DNA of 64,000 bases from contig NZ_JANQBC010000010.1 in the NCBI RefSeq assembly GCF_024721995.1, forward strand, positions 124,001 through 188,000, given 5' to 3'. Positions 8,887 through 18,701 of the stretch are shown piece after piece; position 1 is the first letter of the stretch, and the number at the start of each line of letters is the position of its first letter. This DNA is from Paenibacillus radicibacter (lineage in GTDB: Bacteria > Bacillota > Bacilli > Paenibacillales > NBRC-103111). A model generated the notes under the pieces. The model ran no database searches and was not told where the DNA came from. It saw only the letters and a program-made list of their open reading frames with translations. A program made the translations under genes and the position numbers.

Positions 8887-9537
8887 CTAATGCCTATAAG
8901 TCCAATAAACTTCCTTCGATAAATATGCTAGAACGCCCGGATTCCGATCGACTTCCGCCTCACGGATCATACTAGCCGTCTGAGATGCATGAGCTCTCAG
9001 TGAATTTAGTTTCTTATCTAACACCGCACTCACATCGATCTCGATATCGGGATTTCCCATTTCTTCACGGCAGTTTTTACTAAAAGCTTTCAGATATACC
9101 GTTGGACGTTTCTCCTCAGGTATACGACTGACAGCAAGCAGTGTTGCCGCGCCAATTGCATTGTGATCGGGATGAACAGCGTGTTTGGAATCAAAAGTAA
9201 CGATTAAAGAGGGATTCGTCTCTTCAATAATCTGTCCAATACGATCTGCGATCTCTTCCCGACTTTCGAACTCAACAGTCTTGTCTCGATATCCAAGAAG
9301 ACGAAGATCTTGTAGGTCAATTGCCGCACATGCCTCATTCAATTCTTCTAAGCGAAGAGCAGGCATTGTTTCTCGATTGGCAATCATGGGATTACCCATA
9401 TTGCGTCCCATTTCGCCAAGCGTAGCGCATACATAAGTAACAGGTACACCTTGTGCAGTATTTAGAGCAATAAAGCCCGACACACCGAATGCTTCATCAT
9501 CAGGGTGGGCTAATACAACTAGTATATGACGTTCCAT
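8887..9537 (-). CDS. bshB2: PIG-L family deacetylase, bacillithiol BshB2-like
   Basis: A 216-residue zinc-dependent amidase of the LmbE/PIG-L family. The metal motif AHPDDE is at residues 10-15, and HPDHN further on supplies the third ligand. Family members of this size next to a YojF protein act in bacillithiol synthesis, removing acetate from GlcNAc-malate (BshB2, formerly YojG); the related Bca mercapturic-acid amidase role is also possible. The start has GGAGGAG upstream. It follows yojF by 18 bases on the same strand, so the two are likely co-transcribed, as in other bacilli. Confidence 0.85.
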   Translation of the reverse strand: MERHILVVLAHPDDEAFGVSGFIALNTAQGVPVTYVCATLGEMGRNMGNPMIANRETMPALRLEELNEACAAIDLQDLRLLGYRDKTVEFESREEIADRIGQIIEETNPSLIVTFDSKHAVHPDHNAIGAATLLAVSRIPEEKRPTVYLKAFSKNCREEMGNPDIEIDVSAVLDKKLNSLRAHASQTASMIREAEVDRNPGVLAYLSKEVYWTYRH

Positions 9538-9555
9538 TATAGCACGGCTCCTCCC

Positions 9556-9900
9556 TTAAAATGGTTTATGACTAAGTTCAAGTGCGACAGCTAGTCGACC
9601 CTCATCATCATATCCCGCAAGTAATAAACGTCCCAGATCATCAATCTCATAATGGGTTAACCCTTCGGCATAAATCCAACCAAATGCAAGCTTCAAACCT
9701 GCTCGATAAGGATGCTCTCCAGCAATGCTTCCACTCGTAAATTGAACAAGACCGTTACGGATATAGGCACCAACTGTCATTTTTTTATCATCATTGTGAG
9801 ATGCATATGCACCATTGGTTGTTTCCAAATGCAAGTACACATCTTGATTCGCATAACTATTAATCGCCTGCTGGACGATCTCTTGCTGTATAAGTTCCAA
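9556..9900 (-). CDS. yojF: YojF family protein (DUF1806)
   Basis: A 114-residue protein matching the YojF/DUF1806 family, with the conserved GAYASH...MTVGAYIRNG and PYRAGLKL segments. The biochemical function is not known; the constant pairing with bshB2, seen here too, suggests a role with bacillithiol. The start is TTG at 9900, chosen because GGGAGGAAC lies seven bases before it; the first ATG would cut the conserved N-terminus. No membrane segment or signal peptide is visible. Confidence 0.85.
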   Translation of the reverse strand: MELIQQEIVQQAINSYANQDVYLHLETTNGAYASHNDDKKMTVGAYIRNGLVQFTSGSIAGEHPYRAGLKLAFGWIYAEGLTHYEIDDLGRLLLAGYDDEGRLAVALELSHKPF

Positions 9901-10038
9901 CTTTAGTTCCTCCCTGATATGAATAGAAATTCTATAATTCTATTGATTATATACCAAATTACTAAAAGTAAGAAAGATCATAATCGAAAACATAAAGTCA
10001 AATCAAATAATAAGTGTTTCCCACAACTTGATTATTTG

Positions 10039-10068
10039 ACAGTTATGACACCAAATGAGCCTCTTAAG
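10039..10068 (+). promoter_or_regulatory. AgrA-like box pair ahead of the biosynthetic cluster
   Basis: ACAGTTATG (10039-10047) fits 8 of 9 positions of the staphylococcal AgrA half-site. Exactly 12 bases on, CCTCTTAAG (10060-10068) fits weakly (6 of 9). The same layout, with a 9/9 first box, precedes agrB. A TTGCAA element follows at 10069-10074, but no convincing -10 at standard spacing was found. It is 90-120 bases upstream of the first cluster gene. Confidence 0.45.
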
Positions 10069-10157
10069 TTGCAAAAGTATAGCCTCAATTAGAAGGTGTT
10101 AGACTGTGACTATGTTAGGAAACTACCTATACAAAACAATTTTGGGGAGGCTAAAGA

Positions 10158-11075
10158 ATGCGTACAGTATTCTCTGGAGAAGCAATTAATTTTAGTTATA
10201 ACAAAAAGAAACCGGTGTTAAACGGTCTTTCACTTTCGATAGGTGACCGACAAATTTATGGATTACTTGGACCCAATGGTGCTGGTAAATCAACTTTGAC
10301 CAAAGTCATGCTAGGGCTGGATAAACCTCAAAGTGGCAGATTGCAATGGTTCAACGAACTTCCTAACCAAAGTACAAATAAGCGTGTCGGTTATGTACCA
10401 CAGGATCTCGCCTTGCTGTACGATCTGTCTGCTTATGAGAATGTTCAGTTCTTCGGAAAACTATATGATCTCAAAGGTGAAAGATTGGAGAAACAAGTAC
10501 GATTTGCACTTGAATTTGTAGGCTTATGGGATGAGCGCAAGCAGAAGCCGAAGAAATTCTCAGGCGGGATGAAGCGTAGGCTGAACATTGCATGTGGAAT
10601 CGTACACAACCCGGATGTCATCATCTTGGATGAACCTACGGTTGGGGTGGACCCTCAATCACGTAACCGAATTCTGGATGCTATTCTCGAATTGAATCAA
10701 ATTGGTACAACGATTATATATATTTCGCACTATATGGAAGAAGTTGAGAAGATTTGCTCTCATGTTGGCATTATCGATCAAGGACAGCTTCTATGCGAGG
10801 GTAAATTAAGTGATGTGATTGAAGAGCATACCGATCAGGCGGTATTGAAACTGGAGCTCAATCGTAAGACTACGAATTACACGGATCAATTGGCTAATTA
10901 TGATGTGATTGCAACAGACGGGAATCAAGTGGAAATTGGTGTTCCGAAGAACGATGTGGAAACAATGACCCGAGTGAAAGAAGGATTTGGAGACGAAGTG
11001 AAGAGCTTCCAGTATATATCTCCGAACTTGGAACAAGTATTTTTTAAATTAACAAAAAAGAATTTGAGGGATTAA
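10158..11075 (+). CDS. ABC transporter ATP-binding protein
   Basis: A 305-residue cytoplasmic ATPase that should drive an ABC-2 type exporter. Walker A GPNGAGKST is at about residues 38-46, the signature FSGGMKRRLN and Walker B VIILDEPT follow, and the C-terminal 80 residues are the usual regulatory tail of the drug/antibiotic (CcmA/NatA-like) subfamily. GGGGAGG lies before the ATG. It is the first gene of a co-directional run of fourteen genes reaching 34473 and is followed after 3 bases by its permease. Its position at the head of the cluster suggests export of, or self-protection against, the cluster product. Confidence 0.9.
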   Translation: MRTVFSGEAINFSYNKKKPVLNGLSLSIGDRQIYGLLGPNGAGKSTLTKVMLGLDKPQSGRLQWFNELPNQSTNKRVGYVPQDLALLYDLSAYENVQFFGKLYDLKGERLEKQVRFALEFVGLWDERKQKPKKFSGGMKRRLNIACGIVHNPDVIILDEPTVGVDPQSRNRILDAILELNQIGTTIIYISHYMEEVEKICSHVGIIDQGQLLCEGKLSDVIEEHTDQAVLKLELNRKTTNYTDQLANYDVIATDGNQVEIGVPKNDVETMTRVKEGFGDEVKSFQYISPNLEQVFFKLTKKNLRD

Positions 11076-11078
11076 GCC

Positions 11079-12233
11079 ATGTGGACAATATTCGTAACGA
11101 GTATGAAGCGGAAGGTTAAGAATCCGATTATTATCGTCAATTATATTTTACTGCCACTGCTGTTAATTCTCATTCTAGGCAATGCCTTGTCTGTCGTGTT
11201 CGAAAGTGATGAAGGCAGTAAGACGGCTGCTGCTGTTAGTCTAAAGCAAGTAAAGACAGTCGTCGTCAATGAAGATAGTGGTGACTTGGGTACGAACATT
11301 ATGAAGTTTCTTACAAGTGAAGACAATAAAGTGATGTTCGACGTAACGGTAAGCACGAATAAGGATGAAGCGAAGAAACAGTTGGAATCGGGTGCGTATG
11401 AGCAGTTCATCTATTTGCCAGCTGATCTTACTAGCGGATTTAAGGACAAAAAAGATAGCAGTGTCACGATCTATGGGAAAGACAGCAATATAGACAAGGT
11501 CAATATTACAGGGCTCACTCTTTCGGCATTCGGTGACGGTTACCTGGCAATGAATGTACTAAGTCAGAATAATGAACCGATCATGTTCACTCATGTGTAT
11601 ACAAACTTATTAACATCAGGTAAGGCGCTAGAGGGAGGACAATCTTCAAGCCAAATGACGGCACTTAGTTATTACGGGGTAACCATGCTCGTCCTGATCT
11701 TGTTCTATGGGCTAGCCAATACAATGAACTTTATCCAAGAGGAGTATAGCGAAGCACTTGGTGAGCGCTACTTAATCTCTCCCGTTTCCAAAAAGTCGTT
11801 GATTCTAGGCCAGTTATTTACAGGATGCTCCATCTCGATCTTGCAAGGATTAATTATTGTGTATTTTGCAAAATGGTTCTTTCAAGTTAGCTATGGTGAA
11901 AACATGCTTGTGGCGCTGTTAATCGTCTTCGTAGGTGCGGTATTCTTTAATGCACTAGGACTTATTCTTGGTGTGATCGCAAGGCGCTTTAAGCAGGTGG
12001 ATAACATTGTGACACTGCTCATTCCGATTATGACGTTCGTAGGTGGCGGATTCATTAAAGTGGATTTTGGCGGACTCAAAAGCTTTAGTGTAAATGAAAT
12101 ATTCCAACGACCTTTATTCGATTACATTCAACAAGGCACATTGAACTTGATGCCCCTATTTACTTCACTAGCACTTGCGATTGGTTTTATTGGAATATCC
12201 GTCTTTGCATTAACAAGAAGGGAGGCGAGATAA
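11079..12233 (+). CDS. ABC-2 type permease
   Basis: A 384-residue membrane protein: one N-terminal hydrophobic segment (about 18-40, YILLPLLLILILGNALSV), an extracytoplasmic region of about 150 residues, then five or six membrane segments (about 200-380). This is the ABC-2/YhaP-NatB layout. It lies 3 bases after the ATPase gene and 1 base before a second, related permease, so the transporter is probably a heterodimer of two permeases with two copies of the ATPase. The substrate cannot be read from sequence. Confidence 0.85.
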   Translation: MWTIFVTSMKRKVKNPIIIVNYILLPLLLILILGNALSVVFESDEGSKTAAAVSLKQVKTVVVNEDSGDLGTNIMKFLTSEDNKVMFDVTVSTNKDEAKKQLESGAYEQFIYLPADLTSGFKDKKDSSVTIYGKDSNIDKVNITGLTLSAFGDGYLAMNVLSQNNEPIMFTHVYTNLLTSGKALEGGQSSSQMTALSYYGVTMLVLILFYGLANTMNFIQEEYSEALGERYLISPVSKKSLILGQLFTGCSISILQGLIIVYFAKWFFQVSYGENMLVALLIVFVGAVFFNALGLILGVIARRFKQVDNIVTLLIPIMTFVGGGFIKVDFGGLKSFSVNEIFQRPLFDYIQQGTLNLMPLFTSLALAIGFIGISVFALTRREAR

Positions 12234-12234
12234 G

Positions 12235-13341
12235 ATGCGAGTGTTTGAATTGTATATCAAAAGGATTGTCAAACGTAGAATGACTTTCATCTTTATGCTG
12301 CTGCTTCCGATTATGTTTACCTTTATGGTTGTGGCGCAATATAAGGAAGCAACGAAAGTGAATTTAACCCTGTTTGTAGAGGATCAAGCCGTAAATACGT
12401 ATGTTTCTAGCCTCCTGGAAAAGCAGGGCGTAACGTTAACACAAGTCAAGACGGCAGATGAGTCGATCCATCATAGCACGAATATGGGAATTGTTTTTAC
12501 GAAAAATGTAAAAGACATTTACTCAAATCCAGATCAAATTCAGGTTGAAATGTATGCCAAAGAGACGAACTATAATTCCAAGTCATTAGAGATCAAGCTG
12601 AACAGTGTATTCTCGACACTTAAGACGCTGGCAAAGAATGCGAAAAGTGCAGATGCTTTGGCTGCAAGCATGAAGCAAGCTGAAAGTTCGGCAGCACCGA
12701 TCAAAGTCGAATCCAGCATACTCGGTAACCCGAATGCAACTGTATTAACAAGTACATTTAATATGATTGCATTCATCATGCTCTTCCTGACGATGACGAA
12801 TACCTTATTGTTCTTAGGCGACAAAATCCATACGACAACTCAGAGGGTATTGTTATCTACAAGTGGCAAGTTAAGTTACTATGTTCAAACTGTCGGTGTA
12901 TTCGCGATTATCGGGATAGTGCAGTTTCTCGTCATGATTCTCTTGATGAAGACCGCATTTTCGATTGATTTATGGTTATCTGTAGGGGATCTAGTTCTAT
13001 TGATTCTTGCCTATGGACTGCTCAATGTCATCTCGGCTGGAATTGGCCTACTGATTGTGAGCCGTACGACGAGATTGTCTACAGGCCGCTTGTTAATTAC
13101 GGTTGTCTCACTTCCACTTGCTATGTTAGGTGGAACGTTATGGCCGAGTTCGATTATGCCAGAGGGCATGCAGTCTTTTGCTAAGATTTTGCCGACAAAC
13201 TGGGTGACCGAACTAAATATTGAAATGTTTAGCGGATTCTCGGGAAATAATGGCTCGATCATGATGCATTTCGTCAGTTTGTTACTCTTTGCGGCTGCGA
13301 TCTTCTTCTTACTGACTCGCGTCAAAACGGAAGATATTTAG
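12235..13341 (+). CDS. Second ABC-2 type permease
   Basis: A 368-residue membrane protein with the same layout as its neighbour: one N-terminal membrane helix (about 15-35), an extracytoplasmic region, and a C-terminal group of about six helices starting near residue 175 (FNMIAFIMLFLTMTNTLLFLG). It completes the exporter and is followed after 8 bases by the first condensation-domain gene, tying transport to biosynthesis in one transcript. Confidence 0.85.
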   Translation: MRVFELYIKRIVKRRMTFIFMLLLPIMFTFMVVAQYKEATKVNLTLFVEDQAVNTYVSSLLEKQGVTLTQVKTADESIHHSTNMGIVFTKNVKDIYSNPDQIQVEMYAKETNYNSKSLEIKLNSVFSTLKTLAKNAKSADALAASMKQAESSAAPIKVESSILGNPNATVLTSTFNMIAFIMLFLTMTNTLLFLGDKIHTTTQRVLLSTSGKLSYYVQTVGVFAIIGIVQFLVMILLMKTAFSIDLWLSVGDLVLLILAYGLLNVISAGIGLLIVSRTTRLSTGRLLITVVSLPLAMLGGTLWPSSIMPEGMQSFAKILPTNWVTELNIEMFSGFSGNNGSIMMHFVSLLLFAAAIFFLLTRVKTEDI

Positions 13342-13349
13342 GATAGGGC

Positions 13350-15971
13350 ATGGGGGGCTATCAATCAATGGGGAAGATGGTAAACCAGATGGAGCTTCGA
13401 GAGATGGCTCCTTTACATGAGAAAATTGTATATGCAGAAAAACATAAGAAAAATTACGATATTTATTTCTCCGTTCAATATGATTCAAAGCTTTCAGTAG
13501 ACGAACTTGATGCAGCTATTCAATATGTGATGAGCGAGACGGAAGTGTTTCATTATCGCGTTATCCAACAAGGTTCACAATATGGGTTTGGTTATGATCG
13601 TGGTGGTGCATCTTTATTTAGAAGGGATCATTCTTTGGAAAAGCACAAAATCAATGTGCTGCAAGGTGATCCGCTCGCGAATTATTATATAAATGCTGCA
13701 GCAGGTCGAATCGAATTCTTAATGCATCACTTAATCTTCGATGGAGATTCACTATATTTGTTCTTAGATAACATCGAACAAGCGATTAGACAACGGCAGG
13801 AGCTATCATTGCCCACGGTACCTTACTCCATTAAATTTGGCTCTGACCGTAAGGATGAACGAGGTAGTTCCTATCAGGAGCAAATAAAGAAATGTACGAA
13901 TCGAAGTCGAGAGCGTGCTGCATTAGATACTCCCATATATGCAAAAGGGGAACTGTCGCCCCAGGTCCATCGAGCAGTGATCTCACTTGCTCAAAAATTA
14001 CGTGTAACAAAATTTGCTGTCCTACTCTTGGTGACTGCGCTCCTTGCGCGTCATCAGGAGCAGGTGATCGGCGTAGTTGTATCACGGAAAGATAAGCGGG
14101 ATCAAGCGAATGTAATAGGTAATTTTACAGATATCGCGCCATTATTACTTCGGTTGGATACCAGTAAAAACTATATGGACAATGCGAAGATGGTCTTCAA
14201 GAATTTGTTCACTGCAATTGACCAATCAGCCTCTCTTTCTTATGACGAGTACCGAGGCATGGTGGGTCCAAGAGGGTTTGATTACATTGTGTCTTATACT
14301 AGAATGCAGCATCTTGAGGAGCAATCGACTATTTTTTCAAAGTTGGAACTGGGTCCTTATTTAGTTAAATACGATAACCATGTTCAGTTTAATGAATATC
14401 ATGATCACTTGGCTTGGGAAATTTGTTATAACGATCCATTGATGCACATCATTCAATCGAACTTGGAGGATCTGATATTGGGACTGGATCAGATGGAATT
14501 AACGACAATCGTTACAATTGATGCATGTCCTGCTACAGAGAAGGTGCAAGTGGAACAATCTAGCGATGTGCCGCCTATTCAAGAAGATGAAGGATTCTCT
14601 ATGGATCAATTGTTTAGTCGATATGAGGAGCATGTTAATCTGTTTGACTCCGGTATATCTTCGTTCGAAATTGCGAATCTGATTACAGATGTCCATGAAA
14701 AGTTGGGAGTGACGTTATCATACTCGGATATGTATTCCACTTCTACTATTGCGGAATTGAAAGGTTTAATTACCTCTAGATTCGATCCGGTACAGGTTAA
14801 AGAGCAAGTTTCGAATAAACCTTACTATGTTTGTCCAAGTTTCGTAAAGGCGATCTTCATAGACAGTTTCCGATTTGTCGATTCAGACCTGTATGACGTG
14901 GTTTATGCTTATCGACTGAGGAAATCTGCACATTGTGAGCTAGAGAAGTTGAAATTTGCTATCGAGCAGGTGATTCGAAGCAATGATGTATTCGCGACCT
15001 CCTTTGCGTATGAAGATGGTGAAGTGATCGGGGTGGTGCAAAGCGACCGGTTGGTGGAACTCGATCTGATTGAGGTAACAGAATTAGCGGATATGAATCA
15101 TTTGCCGAGATGTCTTCAAATTCTAGGTAAGCAGAAACTTTGGGATTTGAAACTCATTCATATTCAATCTACGGACGAAATGTATTTCTATGTGCATATG
15201 CATCACATCATTGTAGATCATATGGCGTTAGGTATTTTTCTTCAGCAAATTGAAATGAATTACCACGGAATCATGCCTTCTTATACCCAGTACAGTCAAA
15301 TTTCGAATCTATATGAAAAAACGATAAATCAAGCGCTTCAGGGTTGGAGTAATTACCTGGATCATGACAATTACCCCAATATCGGCAAACCTAGTTTAGC
15401 TTCAGGCCATTATACAGATTATGAATGGATCATACCGAAAGTAAATGATTCCTATTCAATAATGGAAAAAAATGTGGTGGGCGCTATTACACGTACGCTC
15501 GCTCCTATCTTCGGTGAAAGTAAGGGGTACATTGGCGCCGTGTATCATGGCAGAGTCGTTCCAAATTCGAATCAGGTGATTCAATCGTTCGCAAGGGTAC
15601 TGCCGATCTTCTTTGATATAACGGATGAAGAAGTTGTACAGTCCAGTTTGCGAAATGCCCACGAGTATCAAGCGGTATCCATCTATGATCTTCAATCAGC
15701 GGGCGTAGCGATTGAATATCCGCATATCGTCATTCAAACCTTACCTCCTCAAGCAGCGCCTTCTGTCTTATTTGATCACACAATTGAGTTCGAAGGGCAG
15801 AATAAATTCCAATTATTTATCAATCTTATACCAACTGATCAGGCTTGGAAGCTGCATGTCTACATGGATTCGGGAATCTATGATGCTTCTGAAAGGGATG
15901 CAATTGTTACCGCTATTGAGAGTGGTTTGCTCCAATTAGACACGATTGAAGGTGATAAAGCAGATGATTAA
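13350..15971 (+). CDS. NRPS fragment: condensation - carrier - condensation (C-T-C)
   Basis: An 873-residue protein with no adenylation domain. Residues about 20-385 are a condensation-type fold with HHLIFDG (His126, His127, Asp131, Gly132). Residues about 415-475 look like a carrier domain: LFDSGISSFEI puts Ser438 where phosphopantetheine would attach. Residues about 490-860 are a second condensation fold whose motif is HHIIVDH (618-624), with His replacing the final Gly of HHxxxDG. The first domain should be competent for amide or ester formation; the second is uncertain and might be structural or an unusual acceptor. Amino acids must be supplied by the separate A-T proteins nearby. The TAA overlaps the next gene by 8 bases. 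The product is unknown. Confidence 0.8.
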   Translation: MGGYQSMGKMVNQMELREMAPLHEKIVYAEKHKKNYDIYFSVQYDSKLSVDELDAAIQYVMSETEVFHYRVIQQGSQYGFGYDRGGASLFRRDHSLEKHKINVLQGDPLANYYINAAAGRIEFLMHHLIFDGDSLYLFLDNIEQAIRQRQELSLPTVPYSIKFGSDRKDERGSSYQEQIKKCTNRSRERAALDTPIYAKGELSPQVHRAVISLAQKLRVTKFAVLLLVTALLARHQEQVIGVVVSRKDKRDQANVIGNFTDIAPLLLRLDTSKNYMDNAKMVFKNLFTAIDQSASLSYDEYRGMVGPRGFDYIVSYTRMQHLEEQSTIFSKLELGPYLVKYDNHVQFNEYHDHLAWEICYNDPLMHIIQSNLEDLILGLDQMELTTIVTIDACPATEKVQVEQSSDVPPIQEDEGFSMDQLFSRYEEHVNLFDSGISSFEIANLITDVHEKLGVTLSYSDMYSTSTIAELKGLITSRFDPVQVKEQVSNKPYYVCPSFVKAIFIDSFRFVDSDLYDVVYAYRLRKSAHCELEKLKFAIEQVIRSNDVFATSFAYEDGEVIGVVQSDRLVELDLIEVTELADMNHLPRCLQILGKQKLWDLKLIHIQSTDEMYFYVHMHHIIVDHMALGIFLQQIEMNYHGIMPSYTQYSQISNLYEKTINQALQGWSNYLDHDNYPNIGKPSLASGHYTDYEWIIPKVNDSYSIMEKNVVGAITRTLAPIFGESKGYIGAVYHGRVVPNSNQVIQSFARVLPIFFDITDEEVVQSSLRNAHEYQAVSIYDLQSAGVAIEYPHIVIQTLPPQAAPSVLFDHTIEFEGQNKFQLFINLIPTDQAWKLHVYMDSGIYDASERDAIVTAIESGLLQLDTIEGDKADD

Positions 15972-17115
15972 TTCAGTGATCGTTGATGATACTTGTGAAC
16001 TTACCTTCATGCAGAAGAAGATGTTTATATGTAACAGGATGCCGATCTATCGACTTCCGATGCTGTATGAATTGAATGATGGGGTCACCTATGAATCCGT
16101 ACAAGCTGCTGCTTATCATACTTTCAAAGCTCATCCTGCGCTTCAAGTTAAGTATGAATACGATCCATCTCAGCGACAGTTTTATCAGCGAATGTTACCT
16201 TTACGAGAAGAGCAGTTCCAGATACCGATTCATACGGCCAAGGAAGACGTCAGTCAGTATATAATCAATCGACCAAACAAGCTCGATTTAAGTCGAAATT
16301 ACCCCTGGGCATGTGAGTTTATTGAAGATCAACATCATCGTTACCTCTATATCGAATTCCATCATATTTGCATGGATGGATTGGGCATTCGTAGCTTTGA
16401 GAGGACATTTATCAATCAACTACATGGCATTCCTATTCCTTCTTCAACAGAGATCAGCGGTTTAACAACCTATAAGAGAATTTGCACCTTCGAGCAACAA
16501 GAACGTGAGGATGAACGTGCGACAGTAAACAACTTGAAACTTCCAGAAATCATCAGTTCTTCTAAGGAGATAAGGTTAAATCGCTTCACACAGTGCATGG
16601 ACGAGCAGAAACAAGCTGTCATTGCTAGAATTGCAAAAATGATGAATGTTACCAAGGGTACCGTCTACCAAGGTTTAATGGAAGAAGTTTGGAAGAAGGA
16701 ATGTGTTGGAGAGGCTTATGGAGCAATAGGCAATTGGCGTTCTCAGCTAGGTAATTTAAACGAAGTGGGATGCTTTGTAAACATACAGCCTCAATTCTTA
16801 AATAGAGATCACAGTCTGGAAGAGCGGACGAAAGCCATATTTAATACCAATTGGAGACGCTTTATGAATCCGTCTCAAGAGGTGCTCAGTAGTCTGGATT
16901 TCTCCATCGTTTTCTCTTATGAAGAGGATATGTTTCAGTACTTCCGCTATATCCCGGTTGATCAACTTTGTAAGTTCGATTTATATGTTCGGGTCTACAG
17001 TTACGATAAGCAGACTCATATCGAGTTCGAGTACAACAGGGGCAAATACTCGGAAGATCAGATGATGATTATGTATAAGCAATTTGAATCTATTCTTGAC
17101 CAATATGTCGAATAG
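15964..17115 (+). CDS. Stand-alone condensation-domain protein
   Basis: A 383-residue single condensation domain with an intact HHICMDG motif (His133, His134, Asp138, Gly139 from the chosen start). Free-standing C domains join two carrier-bound substrates, or release a chain onto a free amine. An in-frame TTG at 15946 would add six residues; ATG 15964 is preferred because AAGGTG lies nine bases before it and the start then overlaps the preceding stop. It is 11 bases ahead of an A-T protein, with which it would make one split module. Confidence 0.82.
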   Translation: MINSVIVDDTCELTFMQKKMFICNRMPIYRLPMLYELNDGVTYESVQAAAYHTFKAHPALQVKYEYDPSQRQFYQRMLPLREEQFQIPIHTAKEDVSQYIINRPNKLDLSRNYPWACEFIEDQHHRYLYIEFHHICMDGLGIRSFERTFINQLHGIPIPSSTEISGLTTYKRICTFEQQEREDERATVNNLKLPEIISSSKEIRLNRFTQCMDEQKQAVIARIAKMMNVTKGTVYQGLMEEVWKKECVGEAYGAIGNWRSQLGNLNEVGCFVNIQPQFLNRDHSLEERTKAIFNTNWRRFMNPSQEVLSSLDFSIVFSYEEDMFQYFRYIPVDQLCKFDLYVRVYSYDKQTHIEFEYNRGKYSEDQMMIMYKQFESILDQYVE

Positions 17116-17126
17116 GAGGTTCTTTT

Positions 17127-18701
17127 GTGAATTTATTAGAATATTTTACAAAAATATTTAATATATACCAAGATAAACGTGCGATCGTGACGAATGACGG
17201 AGTGTTTACTTATAGGCAATTGAATAGTATCACGAGCCAGATTGCGAGTCATCTTATTTCACAAGGTATTGGTGAAGAGGATGTTGTGACCATTGAGACG
17301 GGTGATAAGTTAACCGCTATTCTGATGCTGCTTGGGGTGGTGCGTGCTGGTGCAGCCTACTGTGTGATTCCAGAAGATTATCCTGAACATCGCAAAGAAC
17401 AAATGCGGGCAAAAGTAGATGTGAAGTGGACATTAACGGACTTAAGTTTCATTACGAACGAAGCGAAGTGCGAACCGCTCCTAATAAGCAGGAATCCAGA
17501 CAGTCTGTTATATGTCATCTTTACATCTGGCTCTACTGGAATTCCTAAGGCGGTAGCGATCGAAGACAAAGCGATTCATAAAATTGTGAATCACCCCTCC
17601 TTCTATGCAGGTGAGGTCATTGCCCAACTTGCTCCACTTGAATTCGATGCCTCGATCTATGAAGTGTTTGGCGGCTTACTTAATGGGATGACTTTGCGTT
17701 TGATCAGCAAGGATGACAGCTTGGATTTCGAAGTGATGTCTCAATTGCTGGATGAGGTCGATTGCTGCTTTTTGACTACGCGATTATTCAACTTATACGT
17801 AGAGGAGCTTGGAGAAGATCTGCGCAAGTTATCGCTTATATTAACAGGTGGTGAGCGCTGCTCCGTGAAGCATCTTACCCAAGCATCACAATACTGTAAG
17901 GTGTACAACGTATATGGACCTACTGAAACTACGGTGTATGCAACCAAATATGAAGTGAAGGGTCATGAAGCAGAGATACCTATCGGTCAATTGTTTGATC
18001 ATGGCTCCTATTTAATCGTGGATGCAGAGAAACAAGCCGTTGCTTTGGGGCAACAAGGTGAGTTATGCATTTCAGATTCTGGACTGATGCGGGGCTATAT
18101 CGGAGATGATGCAGCAACAGAGAAAGTATTCTTTGAGCAGGATAACAAGCGGTACTACTCAACAGGTGATATCGTTTACGTCAATTCAGATGATCATATT
18201 GTGTATGTGGAGCGCAAGGATCGCCAAGTCAAAATTGCTGGTTATCGCATTGAGCTTAGTGAGGTAGAGAATTGTGCCTATTCCTATGGGTTACAGAAAG
18301 AATGCTACGCTCATTATGATGGCAAACGACTCTATTTATACGTCAAAGATCAAGTGGATCTCGAAAGTTTTCGTCAGCATTTAAGAAGTAGGTTACCTGA
18401 TTATATGATTCCAACGGTGAAGGTGGTGGACATTATTCCTATGAATACGAATGGAAAAACCGATGTGCATGCGATCTCGGAAAATCCGCAATTAACTCCG
18501 GATCATGAGATTGTAGATGTCGTGAAGAATGTGCTTAAAAGTGAAATTGACCTGGGGATGACCTTCCTAGATCTGGGTGGTGATTCGATTAAAGCGATGG
18601 AGATCATTTGGCAGTTGGGAAGCAAAGGGTACCAATTGGATCTGAATATGCTTTTCAGTCGAACGTTAGGAGAGATCGTGGACAATGTTGCAAATGGTTA
18701 G
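17127..18701 (+). CDS. NRPS adenylation - carrier didomain protein (A-T), first copy
   Basis: A 524-residue amino-acid activating enzyme. Adenylation core motifs are intact: YVIFTSGSTGIPKAV, LEFDASIYE, NVYGPTETT, YYSTGD, RQVKIAGYRIEL and the lysine motif TNGKT. A carrier domain follows with LGGDSIKAME, Ser487 taking the phosphopantetheine. Aligning by eye to the GrsA Phe domain, the substrate-pocket residues read D-A-Y-T-L-G-V-V-Y, with the invariant Lys of the A10 motif; I do not recognise the matching amino acid, though Asp235 points to an alpha-amino acid. The protein activates and loads one residue, to be joined by a separate C-domain protein. The stop overlaps the next start by 17 bases. 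Confidence 0.9.
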   Translation: MNLLEYFTKIFNIYQDKRAIVTNDGVFTYRQLNSITSQIASHLISQGIGEEDVVTIETGDKLTAILMLLGVVRAGAAYCVIPEDYPEHRKEQMRAKVDVKWTLTDLSFITNEAKCEPLLISRNPDSLLYVIFTSGSTGIPKAVAIEDKAIHKIVNHPSFYAGEVIAQLAPLEFDASIYEVFGGLLNGMTLRLISKDDSLDFEVMSQLLDEVDCCFLTTRLFNLYVEELGEDLRKLSLILTGGERCSVKHLTQASQYCKVYNVYGPTETTVYATKYEVKGHEAEIPIGQLFDHGSYLIVDAEKQAVALGQQGELCISDSGLMRGYIGDDAATEKVFFEQDNKRYYSTGDIVYVNSDDHIVYVERKDRQVKIAGYRIELSEVENCAYSYGLQKECYAHYDGKRLYLYVKDQVDLESFRQHLRSRLPDYMIPTVKVVDIIPMNTNGKTDVHAISENPQLTPDHEIVDVVKNVLKSEIDLGMTFLDLGGDSIKAMEIIWQLGSKGYQLDLNMLFSRTLGEIVDNVANG

